From: Methanobacteriota archaeon | GTDB taxonomy: Archaea > Thermoplasmatota > Poseidoniia > Poseidoniales > Poseidoniaceae | DNA: 33,015 bases | Reading direction: 5' to 3' | Assembly: GCA_002710205.1 (NCBI GenBank) | Contig: PAJN01000054.1 | Location: forward strand, 1 to 33,015 | Shown: positions 23,501-31,186 of the stretch, in pieces | Layout of the letters: each line of letters opens with the position of its first letter | Numbering within the stretch: the first letter of the stretch is position 1 | The notes under the pieces: model-generated | What the model was told of the DNA's origin: nothing | The model's database searches: none | What the model saw: the letters and a program-made list of their open reading frames with translations, nothing else | Made by a program: the position numbers and the translations under genes

Positions 23501-24709
23501 GATTGGGAGAATGAAACTAGCGTCAGAGTAGACTTAATTGCTCTTTACCAAGACCAACAGAACTTGCTCGAAGGAGCGACATTCACATGGACAGCATACA
23601 ACAATACAACACAATCTTCCAGTACGGGAACTGAAGTAATCAGTAATGGATTCAAGCAATTCATAGTGAATTTCTCAGAACCTGGCACGCTATTTATCAA
23701 TTTGACGAGCCCATCATGGATAGACACGGGAGCGGATTCATTGGAGATTCCACTGGTCTTGTATGGAACGGTTATAGAAGAAAACAATACAGAAGAGAAT
23801 GAAACTGAAATCCCATGGGCTCCAGAATTTATGTTGGACGTAACCCTAAATTGTGGAACTGTAATTATTGATCCATCTATCGACCAAGATTTAGATTGTA
23901 CAATCTTTAATCCAAACAACTACACAATTGATGTGTCTCTAGAAGCCGATGGTTGGTCTCAATGGGACTCATTTATCTTGTTTGAACCTAGTTCAGGGCA
24001 GAGTGAATTTAATTTGACAGATTCCGAGTCAAGAACGATTGAGATTAGAGTTGAGATTATTCAGGATCTTTCAGAAAATGGTTTGCTAAACGGATTGATT
24101 CAGATTGATTTACGACAAGGCCCTTCGGAATATACCAGCCCGGGAGATAAGCCACTCACGTTCGAAATCCAATGGACATTAAAGGGCGAAGACCCAGTAG
24201 TCGTCCCTCCATCAGAGGATAACAATAGCAATCAGACCACTAGCGCTACAGATGACTCATCTTCCGGAAATACAATGCTGATAGTAGGTGGTATAATTGG
24301 CGTCGCAGTTCTTGGATTGGTGATATTCATTGTTTTGAGAATAAGAAATAGCGATTTGGAAGATTGGGAAGAAGATGATTTGGACTTTGAACCTGAAGTT
24401 GAAGAATCTGGACGGATATCGAAGCCACTTCCTGTAGGCGTGGCATTAGATGAATTTGAGGACAAGACAATTGTTGATGATTCTCCTGATAGGCCAGATG
24501 TGATTTCAGAATTTGATGAAGAAGAGGCATACGAAGAATATGAGGAAGAGGAGTATGAAGAAGATACCTCTGCCGAATATGAAGAAGCCACGGACGAAGA
24601 TTCAGGCATCACTGTCGATGAACATGGTACCGAGTGGTATGAAGACGAAGTCGGAGTTTGGTGGTTCAGAGATCCTGGAGAGGAAGACTGGTCTGAATAC
24701 GTAGAGTGA
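20576..24709 (+). CDS. Giant surface protein: FG-GAP/VCBS repeats, FN3 domains, TM anchor, acidic tail
   Basis: A 1377-residue membrane-anchored exoprotein. A signal peptide covers residues 1-26; a weak lipobox (IGSC) is present, but the hydrophobic stretch continues past it. Between about 170 and 490 are at least six FG-GAP/VCBS-like calcium loops (DNDGNPEP, GDINGDGADD, GDIDSDGVAE, ADLDGDGDID, VDFDNDGTLE, MDMDGDGVVE), suggesting a beta-propeller. Two FN3-type domains follow (about 643-745 and 750-850), then further beta-sandwich modules to about 1190 and many Asn-x-Ser/Thr sites. A membrane helix (about 1234-1256) precedes a very acidic cytoplasmic tail of some 120 residues with Glu/Tyr runs, ending in a WW-like segment (GTEWYEDEVGVWWFRDPG). 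Likely adhesion or polymer binding outside, with unknown partners for the tail. It is followed 40 bases later by a PAC2 gene. Confidence 0.88.
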   Translation: MRRFSPVLVMLLLIGSCVPIGLVTASGESTTINSFSGGFATVDVTLQGGVTNSSATIEVPRNVTFTNAGFQVSVEESENSPGQVWIDLDEDGVFEWEFAATGYGDIGHQNHFYDGNDWYVSNVNAGTSSAPGIMLPSSATIQSSNLNVSFSPEASGGFYAIGGHQQVIESDHDNDGNPEPVFLSNIQSNNSTSIVWADWTASGGITTSTPIQTCDNASSISVGDINGDGADDIVSFSLNSGMACIHMANGSSYDPLQNQTVSSGLIAAELGDIDSDGVAEIISISSGGSLSYQSWNNSTGLTYVSNQTVGMNGSSGMPAGLNSLYVGDFFGTGDISALIMDQTGHWTLWQDFNGMWGGPITRFDDISMNEMLADLDGDGDIDVIGLNEQGFAFRINDGSKWDLNTFQSQINLLNSTIVDFDNDGTLELMNPNSGISDGIASTVEGNISLSTINATNISAVSNLELQPWSVPTSIVTMDMDGDGVVEHVVSAGESSLGVFIGGWHTIELDADGDNYVEMSRTGYAGDSSNGLEPLTMIDDMNGIRDDLSTLVANQPSTVDGFGISMVNYSMNVKSTGDGAFNFTNMDIGYDCTFYVSPNPHVSGNLTNVLNQGMTAGTGNYTVSIPVNSTKAGTISLTNIAANYIPGAPNLSLPTTPTLVLLSATSEQISIGWNDPVEFGLDLVEFEVFRLESANATVSLIDVYNSTRDNQSIDSNVSVGSTYWYLVRSVHNFGIASNLSNLLQVTVPYPSPPSAISGLELNDVGADQGGVLELSWNHSQDDFTNYEVYLETSQFTSISGLYPIMNISSSLNSTIISNLTDGQEHWAAVVAVDQYGNKTTAVSSVGPAYPRNDDPSAVNLQLDVSPQTSLGSPFSLTLTAEVEGVQTTPDGTISISMQTSTGSYPIANNWDSINLSDFSELVSFAGDISGEVTFWANYSGDAGDEQNRPIAAASTSASTTVTVGANFTATESVYELDWENETSVRVDLIALYQDQQNLLEGATFTWTAYNNTTQSSSTGTEVISNGFKQFIVNFSEPGTLFINLTSPSWIDTGADSLEIPLVLYGTVIEENNTEENETEIPWAPEFMLDVTLNCGTVIIDPSIDQDLDCTIFNPNNYTIDVSLEADGWSQWDSFILFEPSSGQSEFNLTDSESRTIEIRVEIIQDLSENGLLNGLIQIDLRQGPSEYTSPGDKPLTFEIQWTLKGEDPVVVPPSEDNNSNQTTSATDDSSSGNTMLIVGGIIGVAVLGLVIFIVLRIRNSDLEDWEEDDLDFEPEVEESGRISKPLPVGVALDEFEDKTIVDDSPDRPDVISEFDEEEAYEEYEEEEYEEDTSAEYEEATDEDSGITVDEHGTEWYEDEVGVWWFRDPGEEDWSEYVE

Positions 24710-24736
24710 TTTCGTAATACCTTTGAATGAGGCAAT

Positions 24737-24743
24737 AGGAGGG
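24737..24743 (+). promoter_or_regulatory. Ribosome binding site of PAC2 copy 2
   Basis: AGGAGGG ends six bases before the ATG at 24750. It favours this start over an in-frame TTG at 24723 and suggests internal translation initiation on a transcript shared with the surface protein. Confidence 0.7.
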
Positions 24744-24749
24744 TCATAT

Positions 24750-25493
24750 ATGGCGGGTCAATCAACATACGATTTAGTGTTGCATAAGGACGCAGATCCA
24801 TCGACTAGTGGAGTGGCTATCTGCGGCTTTTCGACAGTTGGGATGGTTGGAGTTATTGCCGCATCCCATATGATTAGCCAATTGAATTTGAAACAATTGG
24901 GAACAGTTCTGAATGCTGAATTCCCTGCCATGGCATTAGTACATCATGAGGTTCCTAAGCATCCAGTAAGGGTGTATCAGGGAGATGGTGTTGGCGTTTT
25001 CACTGCCGAAGTTAGATTTGGTCCTGAACGCGATGTATTGTTTGCAAATACTGTTCTGGAATGGTTTACTAAAGGCGGATTCGATCAGTTGATTGTTATC
25101 GATGGTGTAGCACGAGAAAATATGGATGATAGGGAAGATTCCCTGTATGGAGTAAGCTCATCTCTTGCAGGTCGAGACCAGTTGAAGAAGGCTGGGATCG
25201 AACCGGTACGACAGGGTATTGTTGCTGGAATTGCTGGGTATCTTATCGCAGAAGGAGATCGTCTCGGGCTAGATGTAACGGCTATCTTAGCCGACTGTAA
25301 TCCCATGTATCCTGATGCTAGGGCTGCAGCATTGGCTGTTGAAGCAGTTTCGGATTTGACAGGTATTGATATTCCTCTATCATCACTTCTTGAAGATGCT
25401 AGAAAAATTGAGGATAGTGTTCGTGAAGTCTTTGAGAACTCGCAAACGATGTTGCCTGCGCCCGACGATGAAATCGACCCCTCATTCGGCTAA
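24750..25493 (+). CDS. PAC2 family protein (proteasome assembly chaperone-like), copy 2
   Basis: A 247-residue PAC2-family protein. Visible features: VAICGFSTVGMVGVIAASHM (the nucleotide-like Gly-Phe-x-x-x-Gly loop), EFPAMALVHHEVPKHPVRVY, IDGVARENMDDRE, and the C-terminal DCNPMYPDARAAALAVEAV with the helix LLEDARKIEDSVREV. It is a clear paralogue of the gene at 12302-13102, sharing the motif order, but differs in the middle region. Function of archaeal members is unproven; proteasome assembly is inferred from eukaryotic homologues only. The last 12 bases overlap the convergent Trm1 gene. Confidence 0.9.
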   Translation: MAGQSTYDLVLHKDADPSTSGVAICGFSTVGMVGVIAASHMISQLNLKQLGTVLNAEFPAMALVHHEVPKHPVRVYQGDGVGVFTAEVRFGPERDVLFANTVLEWFTKGGFDQLIVIDGVARENMDDREDSLYGVSSSLAGRDQLKKAGIEPVRQGIVAGIAGYLIAEGDRLGLDVTAILADCNPMYPDARAAALAVEAVSDLTGIDIPLSSLLEDARKIEDSVREVFENSQTMLPAPDDEIDPSFG

Positions 25494-26768
25494 TCTGGTT
25501 ACTTCTAGGACTGTATTCCAATCGGCATCAGTAGCAAACATTGGCTCTGGCATGTGACACCTTGCCATCCGATAGCCTCTTTCTTCGAGTCCTGATTTTA
25601 GTTTCTTCATGGAGGGGATCTGTCCGACTCCTGCGGCGATTCCCAATTCATCAATTGCCACTAACAGGTGGTCGCCTGAAAGCAGTTCAGCTGATTCAGA
25701 TATGTGCCTGACACTTCTCTCGATTTCTCTCTGAGAGTGTTCAATATCCAGTTCACTCCAGTCATCAGGGTAGTCTTCTTTCCTTCCCGCACACAACTTA
25801 ATCGCTCTTTCAATAGTCATCCTTCCAGCGATATCAGAATCGAATATAGGGCCCGTCCACATTGGACCTGAGAATTCTCCAGAAGGCTGGTCTGCGAAGT
25901 GATATGGCTCAGATCTAATTCTATATCCAATATGCTTGTTCCAGTCTGATGCTACTTCCTTTGAACGTTTCAATAAGACACTGACTCGCACATGGTGGCC
26001 GTCAAATAGTGAAAGAATAGGAATCATCGTTTTGTCGTGCATAGCAGCGATTCTTGCGATTACACCCAGCAGAATACGAGTGGCATCGTCATGCATGTAA
26101 GCATCAGTAATTCCTGTTGAGCCATAACGTCTAGCCGCACTTGTTTTTGCAGAGCCGCATAGAGCGGCAGTATCCGTTGCAGTCACCTCAAGGACGCCAA
26201 CACGAGAGATGGATTGTATTGCAGAGTCTAGGAAGGAAACTGGAGAGCCAAAAGGGTCCAAGTCAATCCATTGAAACGGTGCTTCAGTCATAAGTTTCTT
26301 CGCATCCCCATTTGTCCATTGAATCCCATCTTCGACACAATCTTCTGGTTTTGCTTCGAAACGACTGGGCTCTGGAGTCCAAGTGACGCCATCACCTATC
26401 GGATGGGTTTCATGGGACCTCTGGCCCCATTGTAATGCGTCTGAATCTAGGTCATTTGCAGTAATTCGAAGTCTTGATTGTTCAGGGATTTCCTTTCTCC
26501 ATCTTCTAGGCCTTACACCTGTTGCACATAGCGCATCTAAGATTCTAACATCCTTTCCTTCTGGAACCAACCAATGGTTCTCTAAAGCATCTGCTAGAAG
26601 CATTACTGATCGTGTTCTGGCGGGAGCCATGGCTGGATTGAGAAAACCCTCTCCTGTTTTGGCAGCGGGGCCTCGGGGCATGTGAGAAGGTCGCGTTTGA
26701 TGATTCTTCAAATGAACAGAAGTTCTACCTTCTAACCAGATATGACCAGGCCAGCCTTCCGGTTCCAT
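25482..26768 (-). CDS. trm1: tRNA (guanine-26 N2)-dimethyltransferase Trm1
   Basis: A 428-residue Trm1 protein, which uses S-adenosylmethionine to dimethylate G26 of many tRNAs. Family motifs: FLNPAMAPARTRSVMLL near residue 42, SAM-binding DALCATGVRPRRW, ITANDLDSDAL, and the catalytic region WIDLDPFGSPVSFLDSAI followed by VLEVTATDTAALCGSAKTS and ARRYGS. The C-terminal third carries the conserved HVRVSVLLKR and a C-terminal winged region. Length and order are normal for archaea. It starts nine bases after the PurM stop and is the last gene of the esterase-PurM-Trm1 run. Confidence 0.95.
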   Translation of the reverse strand: MEPEGWPGHIWLEGRTSVHLKNHQTRPSHMPRGPAAKTGEGFLNPAMAPARTRSVMLLADALENHWLVPEGKDVRILDALCATGVRPRRWRKEIPEQSRLRITANDLDSDALQWGQRSHETHPIGDGVTWTPEPSRFEAKPEDCVEDGIQWTNGDAKKLMTEAPFQWIDLDPFGSPVSFLDSAIQSISRVGVLEVTATDTAALCGSAKTSAARRYGSTGITDAYMHDDATRILLGVIARIAAMHDKTMIPILSLFDGHHVRVSVLLKRSKEVASDWNKHIGYRIRSEPYHFADQPSGEFSGPMWTGPIFDSDIAGRMTIERAIKLCAGRKEDYPDDWSELDIEHSQREIERSVRHISESAELLSGDHLLVAIDELGIAAGVGQIPSMKKLKSGLEERGYRMARCHMPEPMFATDADWNTVLEVTRLAE

Positions 26769-26777
26769 ATTTGTCCC

Positions 26778-27872
26778 TCAATAGTGTTCGAAGATAACAT
26801 CGGGATTCGAATGAGTTACCTTGCGTCCATTATCGACAACTGTACCGATTATTGAACATCCATCCATCTTTTCAGATAGCCATTCGCATACAGTATGGGC
26901 AACACTAGAATCGACCGCTAGAATCATGCCACATCCCATGTTAAATGTTCGATACATTTCTCTATCGTCCACATTTCCATTTTTCTGGATCCAATCAAAT
27001 TCTGGGAGGACTGGCAGGGGGTCACTAATGTGCCATCCTAAGGAATCGTGTAGACGAAGTAGATTCGAGAGGCCTCCTCCTGTAACATGACAAATTGCAT
27101 GAATTGCACTGGAAGCACATGGGCCGTCTTGAATAAGATCTACAACAGGGTCGCAGTATATCCTTGTGGGATTAAGGAAGATTTCTCCCAAGGTAACATC
27201 GCCTTCACTAAATCTCTCAATCCTATTTTCATCGACTGAGAATGGTGCTGTATCATTCCAATCTGCACCACAATGTGAAACAACATTTCTGACAAGAGAG
27301 TATCCGTTAGAGTGAACTCCTGATGAAGGCAAACCAATCAAGATATCTCCTTCTTTGAGATTAGCACCGGTGATTTCAGCACCTTTGGGTAACCAACCTA
27401 ATGCTGTACCTGACAAATCCAATTCAGTAACAATGCCGGGGAGGCTTGCAGTTTCTCCGCCAGCTAGAGTAACCCTTGCTCTTTTGCAAGCCTCTGCAAG
27501 GCTTGCTCCAAGAGCAGCATGAATTTCTGGGTCGGGTTTTGGAACTGCAATATAATCGACAAATGCGATAGGCTCAGCACCAACACATAGCAAATCATTG
27601 ACATTCATTGCCATACAGTCAATTCCAACTCCTGCCCATTGGCCTAACTTCGTTGCGATTGACAATTTTGAGCCAACCCCATCTGTGGCTAATGCAAGAT
27701 AGTTGTCGCCGAATTCGACCAATCCTCCGAATCCACCGGGTAAATCAACGGGTGCACCAGGCATCCCCGGTTTCCTTACAGAGCGAGATAGTGCGCCAAC
27801 TAAGGCGCCAACAGCATTTCCTTCAAGATCAATATCTACGCCGCTACCAGCATAGTCCAGACCTTCTGCCAT
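26778..27872 (-). CDS. purM: Phosphoribosylformylglycinamidine cyclo-ligase (AIR synthetase) PurM
   Basis: A 364-residue PurM, which converts FGAM to AIR with ATP in step five of purine synthesis. Motifs: N-terminal LDYAGSGVDIDLEGNAV, ATP-binding PGGFGGLVEF and LATDGVGSKLSIA, AMNVNDLLCVGAEPIAFVDY, AGGETASLPGIV, SSGVHSNGYSLVRNV and HVTGGGLSNLLRL. Length is typical. The start at 27872 (MAEGLDY) is the first ATG that fits; a GTG at 27896 would add eight residues unlike the family. It sits 30 bases after the esterase gene and nine before Trm1, so they are probably co-transcribed. Confidence 0.96.
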   Translation of the reverse strand: MAEGLDYAGSGVDIDLEGNAVGALVGALSRSVRKPGMPGAPVDLPGGFGGLVEFGDNYLALATDGVGSKLSIATKLGQWAGVGIDCMAMNVNDLLCVGAEPIAFVDYIAVPKPDPEIHAALGASLAEACKRARVTLAGGETASLPGIVTELDLSGTALGWLPKGAEITGANLKEGDILIGLPSSGVHSNGYSLVRNVVSHCGADWNDTAPFSVDENRIERFSEGDVTLGEIFLNPTRIYCDPVVDLIQDGPCASSAIHAICHVTGGGLSNLLRLHDSLGWHISDPLPVLPEFDWIQKNGNVDDREMYRTFNMGCGMILAVDSSVAHTVCEWLSEKMDGCSIIGTVVDNGRKVTHSNPDVIFEHY

Positions 27873-27902
27873 GGCATGTCCACCCCTGCTAAACACATTA
27901 AC

Positions 27903-28862
27903 TCAATTGTTGCAAATTTGCGATGCAATCCATGGTAATGACAAATCCAATCTGTGATCTATACCGCTATGAGTTCCAGGAAATTCTTCCCACTCATGCT
28001 TGATTTCTAATTCCGTCATTCTTTTGTGAAGTTGTCTTAACCCGTATTGGATATTGTATTGGTCACTATCTCCAACATCAATCCAGCAAGGGGGAAGGTT
28101 TTGATGTTCTTCAATCATAGTTAGCGGGTCCCATGATTTCCATTCTGCCCATTTGTCATCATCAAATTTGCAATTTTCATTGACAGGAAGAGTGCCATCG
28201 CTGTATGTTGCTGCCATCGCTAACATCATCAAAGTGTGAAAATCATCACCCTTCAATGAAGATGTTTGTTTAACGTATTCAAGGAATTGGTCAACTCCGC
28301 CATGAGGCATTATTTCAGTTAGAGTGGTTGCCATTTCGATACCAAATAGCAATTCAAAACCACAGTCACCAGAGTGGCAAGCTACAGCATCCCAGCAATC
28401 ATCGAGCATTCCTCGAACTAGGGCTCCATATCCCCCGCTTGATTTTCCGACGAGCCCGTATCCGCTAATGTTGTATCGCGAATTGAGTTCTGAACGCAGA
28501 TCTTCTCTCAGCCATGTTCCCCATTTACCCATAGTTTCAGAATCGATAAACTGATTACCTCCTAGACTGGTGAAAGTATCAGGCATTACAAGGATACTTG
28601 GCGGCATTTTGCCCTCTCTAACAAGCCTCTCATGTCTTTGAGGAAGTGTTTCTGCAAACGCTTTCCAATTAGCTCTAGCGAAACCTGTACCCGTAAATGG
28701 TGCCAGATAAATTATGCATGGCATTGGACCTTCCGAATTCGGAGGAATGTGAACAACAATTTCCCTCTCAATAGGGTCGCCAAGTTGGTTATCGAGGTTT
28801 GGAGAAGAAAATGAAAATCTCTCAAAAATTCCTCTGATGGGTTCAAAAGAGTGCGCGGGCAT
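27903..28862 (-). CDS. Esterase D-like alpha/beta hydrolase
   Basis: A 319-residue alpha/beta hydrolase of the esterase D/putative esterase group. The nucleophile elbow is GKSSGGYGALV, with catalytic acid likely in the IDVGDSDQYN segment and His in PGTHSGIDHR. Strand-rich N-terminus (EREIVVHIPPN) and MPPSILVMPDTFTSLGG fit the family. No signal peptide, so cytoplasmic; an S-formylglutathione hydrolase-like or other ester substrate is possible but not assignable. The start is uncertain: ATG at 28862 is used, but an in-frame TTG at 28907 lies about 35 bases downstream of a TATA-like GGAATAAAACC (28936-28946). Confidence 0.85.
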   Translation of the reverse strand: MPAHSFEPIRGIFERFSFSSPNLDNQLGDPIEREIVVHIPPNSEGPMPCIIYLAPFTGTGFARANWKAFAETLPQRHERLVREGKMPPSILVMPDTFTSLGGNQFIDSETMGKWGTWLREDLRSELNSRYNISGYGLVGKSSGGYGALVRGMLDDCWDAVACHSGDCGFELLFGIEMATTLTEIMPHGGVDQFLEYVKQTSSLKGDDFHTLMMLAMAATYSDGTLPVNENCKFDDDKWAEWKSWDPLTMIEEHQNLPPCWIDVGDSDQYNIQYGLRQLHKRMTELEIKHEWEEFPGTHSGIDHRLDLSLPWIASQICNN

Positions 28863-28981
28863 GATACGGCGATGGGCTTCAAGGAAATGTGCTTGGCGGT
28901 ATTCCAATGGAAGCCGGTGGAGGTTGAATGATGCGGTTTTATTCCAGTGGAAATGAAGGGGAAGAAGTGGACTATGTCAAT

Positions 28982-28990
28982 GATTATATG
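28982..28990 (+). promoter_or_regulatory. TATA box and ribosome site upstream of MCM
   Basis: GATTATATG lies about 46 bases before the MCM ATG, so transcription would start near 29012, leaving a leader of roughly 20 bases. That leader contains GGAGG (29020-29024), seven bases from the ATG at 29032. The gene is thus leadered and probably uses a Shine-Dalgarno site. Confidence 0.5.
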
Positions 28991-29031
28991 CGGTCGACAA
29001 TGGCTGATAATGTCCGGTTGGAGGTTTTGGC

Positions 29032-31146
29032 ATGACTATTCAGGAATTTGACCTGCCCGCAAGATGGAGAACATTGCTGCTTGAAAACTACAGTGAAGCA
29101 ATCCACAACCTCGAGGTGACTTGGCCTGATGTTCAGTCTTTACAAGTTTCATATCGTGATATCGAATCCTTTGATCCAGACTTCGCATTATCGATTATTG
29201 AAGAGCCTGAAAATAATACACAGGCTGCAAATCAAGCTCTTGGGTTACTACTTTCAGAATTAGGCGCATCCCGCATAGTCGCTTTTGTTAGAATCATCGA
29301 ATTACCACCTGACTCTCATCGGACAGTTAGGCAATTACGAAGTGAGGATTTAGGCTCAATGATTTCAGTTGACGCTATTGCCACAAAGATTGGTAAAGTT
29401 TTACCAAGAACTTACGAGGGAGTTTTCGTTTGTGCAGCATGTGGTCATTCTTGTCGTGTAAATCAACCCAATGAGCAAGAATTGGTCGAACCCATAGAAT
29501 GTTTCGAAATCGATGGTGGATGTGGAAGGAAGAAGAACCAGACCAAATTCGTTCAAAGAGTAGAAGAATCGATTTTGATTGATACACAGTTTATCGAATT
29601 ACAAGAACCTCCTGAAAATCTTCGGGGTGGAGTTCAGCCAGAGAGAATTTTGTGTATCGCAGAGCACGATATTGCGGGAAAATTAAACCCCGGAGATCGA
29701 GTAACTGCTAACGGAATGCTGTTTGTTCGCTCACAAAGGAAATCCGGCAAAGACACACCAATTTTTGATATCTTTATGAGAATTCACAGCATCCAAAGAG
29801 AGAATATTCCTCTAGAAGAAATTCAAATCTCAGAAGACGAGGAGAGAGAAATCAAAGAATTGGCAAGAAGAGATGATATTCACGATCTCTTAACAAAATC
29901 AATAGCACCATCCATTTTTGGAATGACTAGACAAAAAGAATCATTGATGCTTCAACTGTTTGGAGGTGTAGCATCGAAGGCAAAGGATGGAACGAGGCTG
30001 AGGGGCGACATCCATATTTTGCTAATGGGAGATCCCGGTGTTGCTAAGTCGCAATTATTGTCGTACATGTCACAGATATCACCACGTGGCCGATTTACTT
30101 CTGGAATGTCTGCTTCGGCTGCTGGTTTAACAGCGGCCGCAGTACAAGATTCAGCTGCTGATGGACGTTGGACGCTGGAAGCAGGTGCTCTTGCTTTAGC
30201 CGATTTAGGATTGGCTGCGATTGACGAATTCGATAAGATGAATGAGAACGATAGATCTTCCATGCACGAGGCGATGGAGCAACAGAGGATTTCTGTTTCA
30301 AAGGCTGGAATTAACGCTACACTATCTACAAGATGTGCAATTTTAGCAGCTGCTAACCCTAAAGCAGGTAGATTCCAATCTGTTTCAGAGGTCCCATTTA
30401 CACAACAAATCAATCTCAAACCAGCATTGATTTCACGATTCGATGTAATTTGGCTGCTGACTGACCAACCTGCTGCAGATCACGATTCACAAATTGCTAA
30501 CCATATCATGAGTAACCGCGCTGAATCAACACCCGAGATTTTGATTGAGCAAGGTAGTGAAGTTGACCCCTCAAAATCTGCTCGACACGAGGGAATTGAT
30601 GACTCTAAAGGTATTGTAAATCAGGAATTGATTATGAAGTATGTTGCTTATGCGAAAAGAACAATTCATCCTCGACTTACCGATGAAGCGAGAGAAGCAC
30701 TCAGAGAATTCTATGTTGAAACAAGAAGAAAGGGCGGGGAATCTCACGATTCAATAGCCATTTCTGCAAGAGCAATCGAAGGATTGTACCGCTTAGCCCA
30801 AGCATCTGCAAGAGTCAGGCTTTCGAACACGGCAAGCATCGAGGATGCTGAGAGATCGGTTCGCCTTACAAAGCTCTGGAGACATGAATTGATGGGCGAG
30901 AACTTTGATGAGACCACTCTACACTCTGGGAAGAAACCAACAACTCGAAACCGAGAAAGAACTCTTCTAGAAATTGTCAGAAGAATCTTCCATGAAACAG
31001 GAACCACGGTTAATTTAGCTGATGTCTTAACCGAAGCCGGAAGATTAGACATTAACCGTGATACAGCAGAAGACATCATCGAAGCATTGTGCAGGGATGG
31101 GAGATTGATGCGCCCAGGTGGATACGATACCTTACAGCCGGTATGA
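29032..31146 (+). CDS. mcm: MCM replicative DNA helicase
   Basis: A 704-residue minichromosome maintenance protein, the hexameric replicative helicase of archaea. N-terminal OB region with a zinc-binding set of cysteines (CAACGHSC near 134, then a Cys pair in CFEIDGGCG), followed by the AAA+ domain: Walker A GDPGVAKSQLL (near 333), Walker B LAAIDEFDKM (near 395), sensor 1 AAANPKAGRF and arginine finger ISRFDV. The C-terminal 75 residues form a winged helix (IVRRIFHETGTTVNLADVL). No intein is inserted at the usual sites. An acidic/Ser-rich linker near 505-530 (EVDPSKSARHEGIDDSKG) sits in the AAA+ lid and may be a lineage feature. Followed by GatE after 40 bases. Confidence 0.97.
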   Translation: MTIQEFDLPARWRTLLLENYSEAIHNLEVTWPDVQSLQVSYRDIESFDPDFALSIIEEPENNTQAANQALGLLLSELGASRIVAFVRIIELPPDSHRTVRQLRSEDLGSMISVDAIATKIGKVLPRTYEGVFVCAACGHSCRVNQPNEQELVEPIECFEIDGGCGRKKNQTKFVQRVEESILIDTQFIELQEPPENLRGGVQPERILCIAEHDIAGKLNPGDRVTANGMLFVRSQRKSGKDTPIFDIFMRIHSIQRENIPLEEIQISEDEEREIKELARRDDIHDLLTKSIAPSIFGMTRQKESLMLQLFGGVASKAKDGTRLRGDIHILLMGDPGVAKSQLLSYMSQISPRGRFTSGMSASAAGLTAAAVQDSAADGRWTLEAGALALADLGLAAIDEFDKMNENDRSSMHEAMEQQRISVSKAGINATLSTRCAILAAANPKAGRFQSVSEVPFTQQINLKPALISRFDVIWLLTDQPAADHDSQIANHIMSNRAESTPEILIEQGSEVDPSKSARHEGIDDSKGIVNQELIMKYVAYAKRTIHPRLTDEAREALREFYVETRRKGGESHDSIAISARAIEGLYRLAQASARVRLSNTASIEDAERSVRLTKLWRHELMGENFDETTLHSGKKPTTRNRERTLLEIVRRIFHETGTTVNLADVLTEAGRLDINRDTAEDIIEALCRDGRLMRPGGYDTLQPV

Positions 31147-31186
31147 AACGATGCGCTCATATTGAGGACATATCTCAGGTGAGAAC

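Noticed and set aside
24232-24801. Ser-rich 189-codon minus-strand frame
   Set aside because: It is the complement of the acidic Glu/Asp codons in the tail of the surface protein; Ser-rich shadows are expected there.
29032-31146. Possible intein in MCM
   Set aside because: The Walker A, Walker B and arginine-finger regions are continuous and total length is normal for the family.
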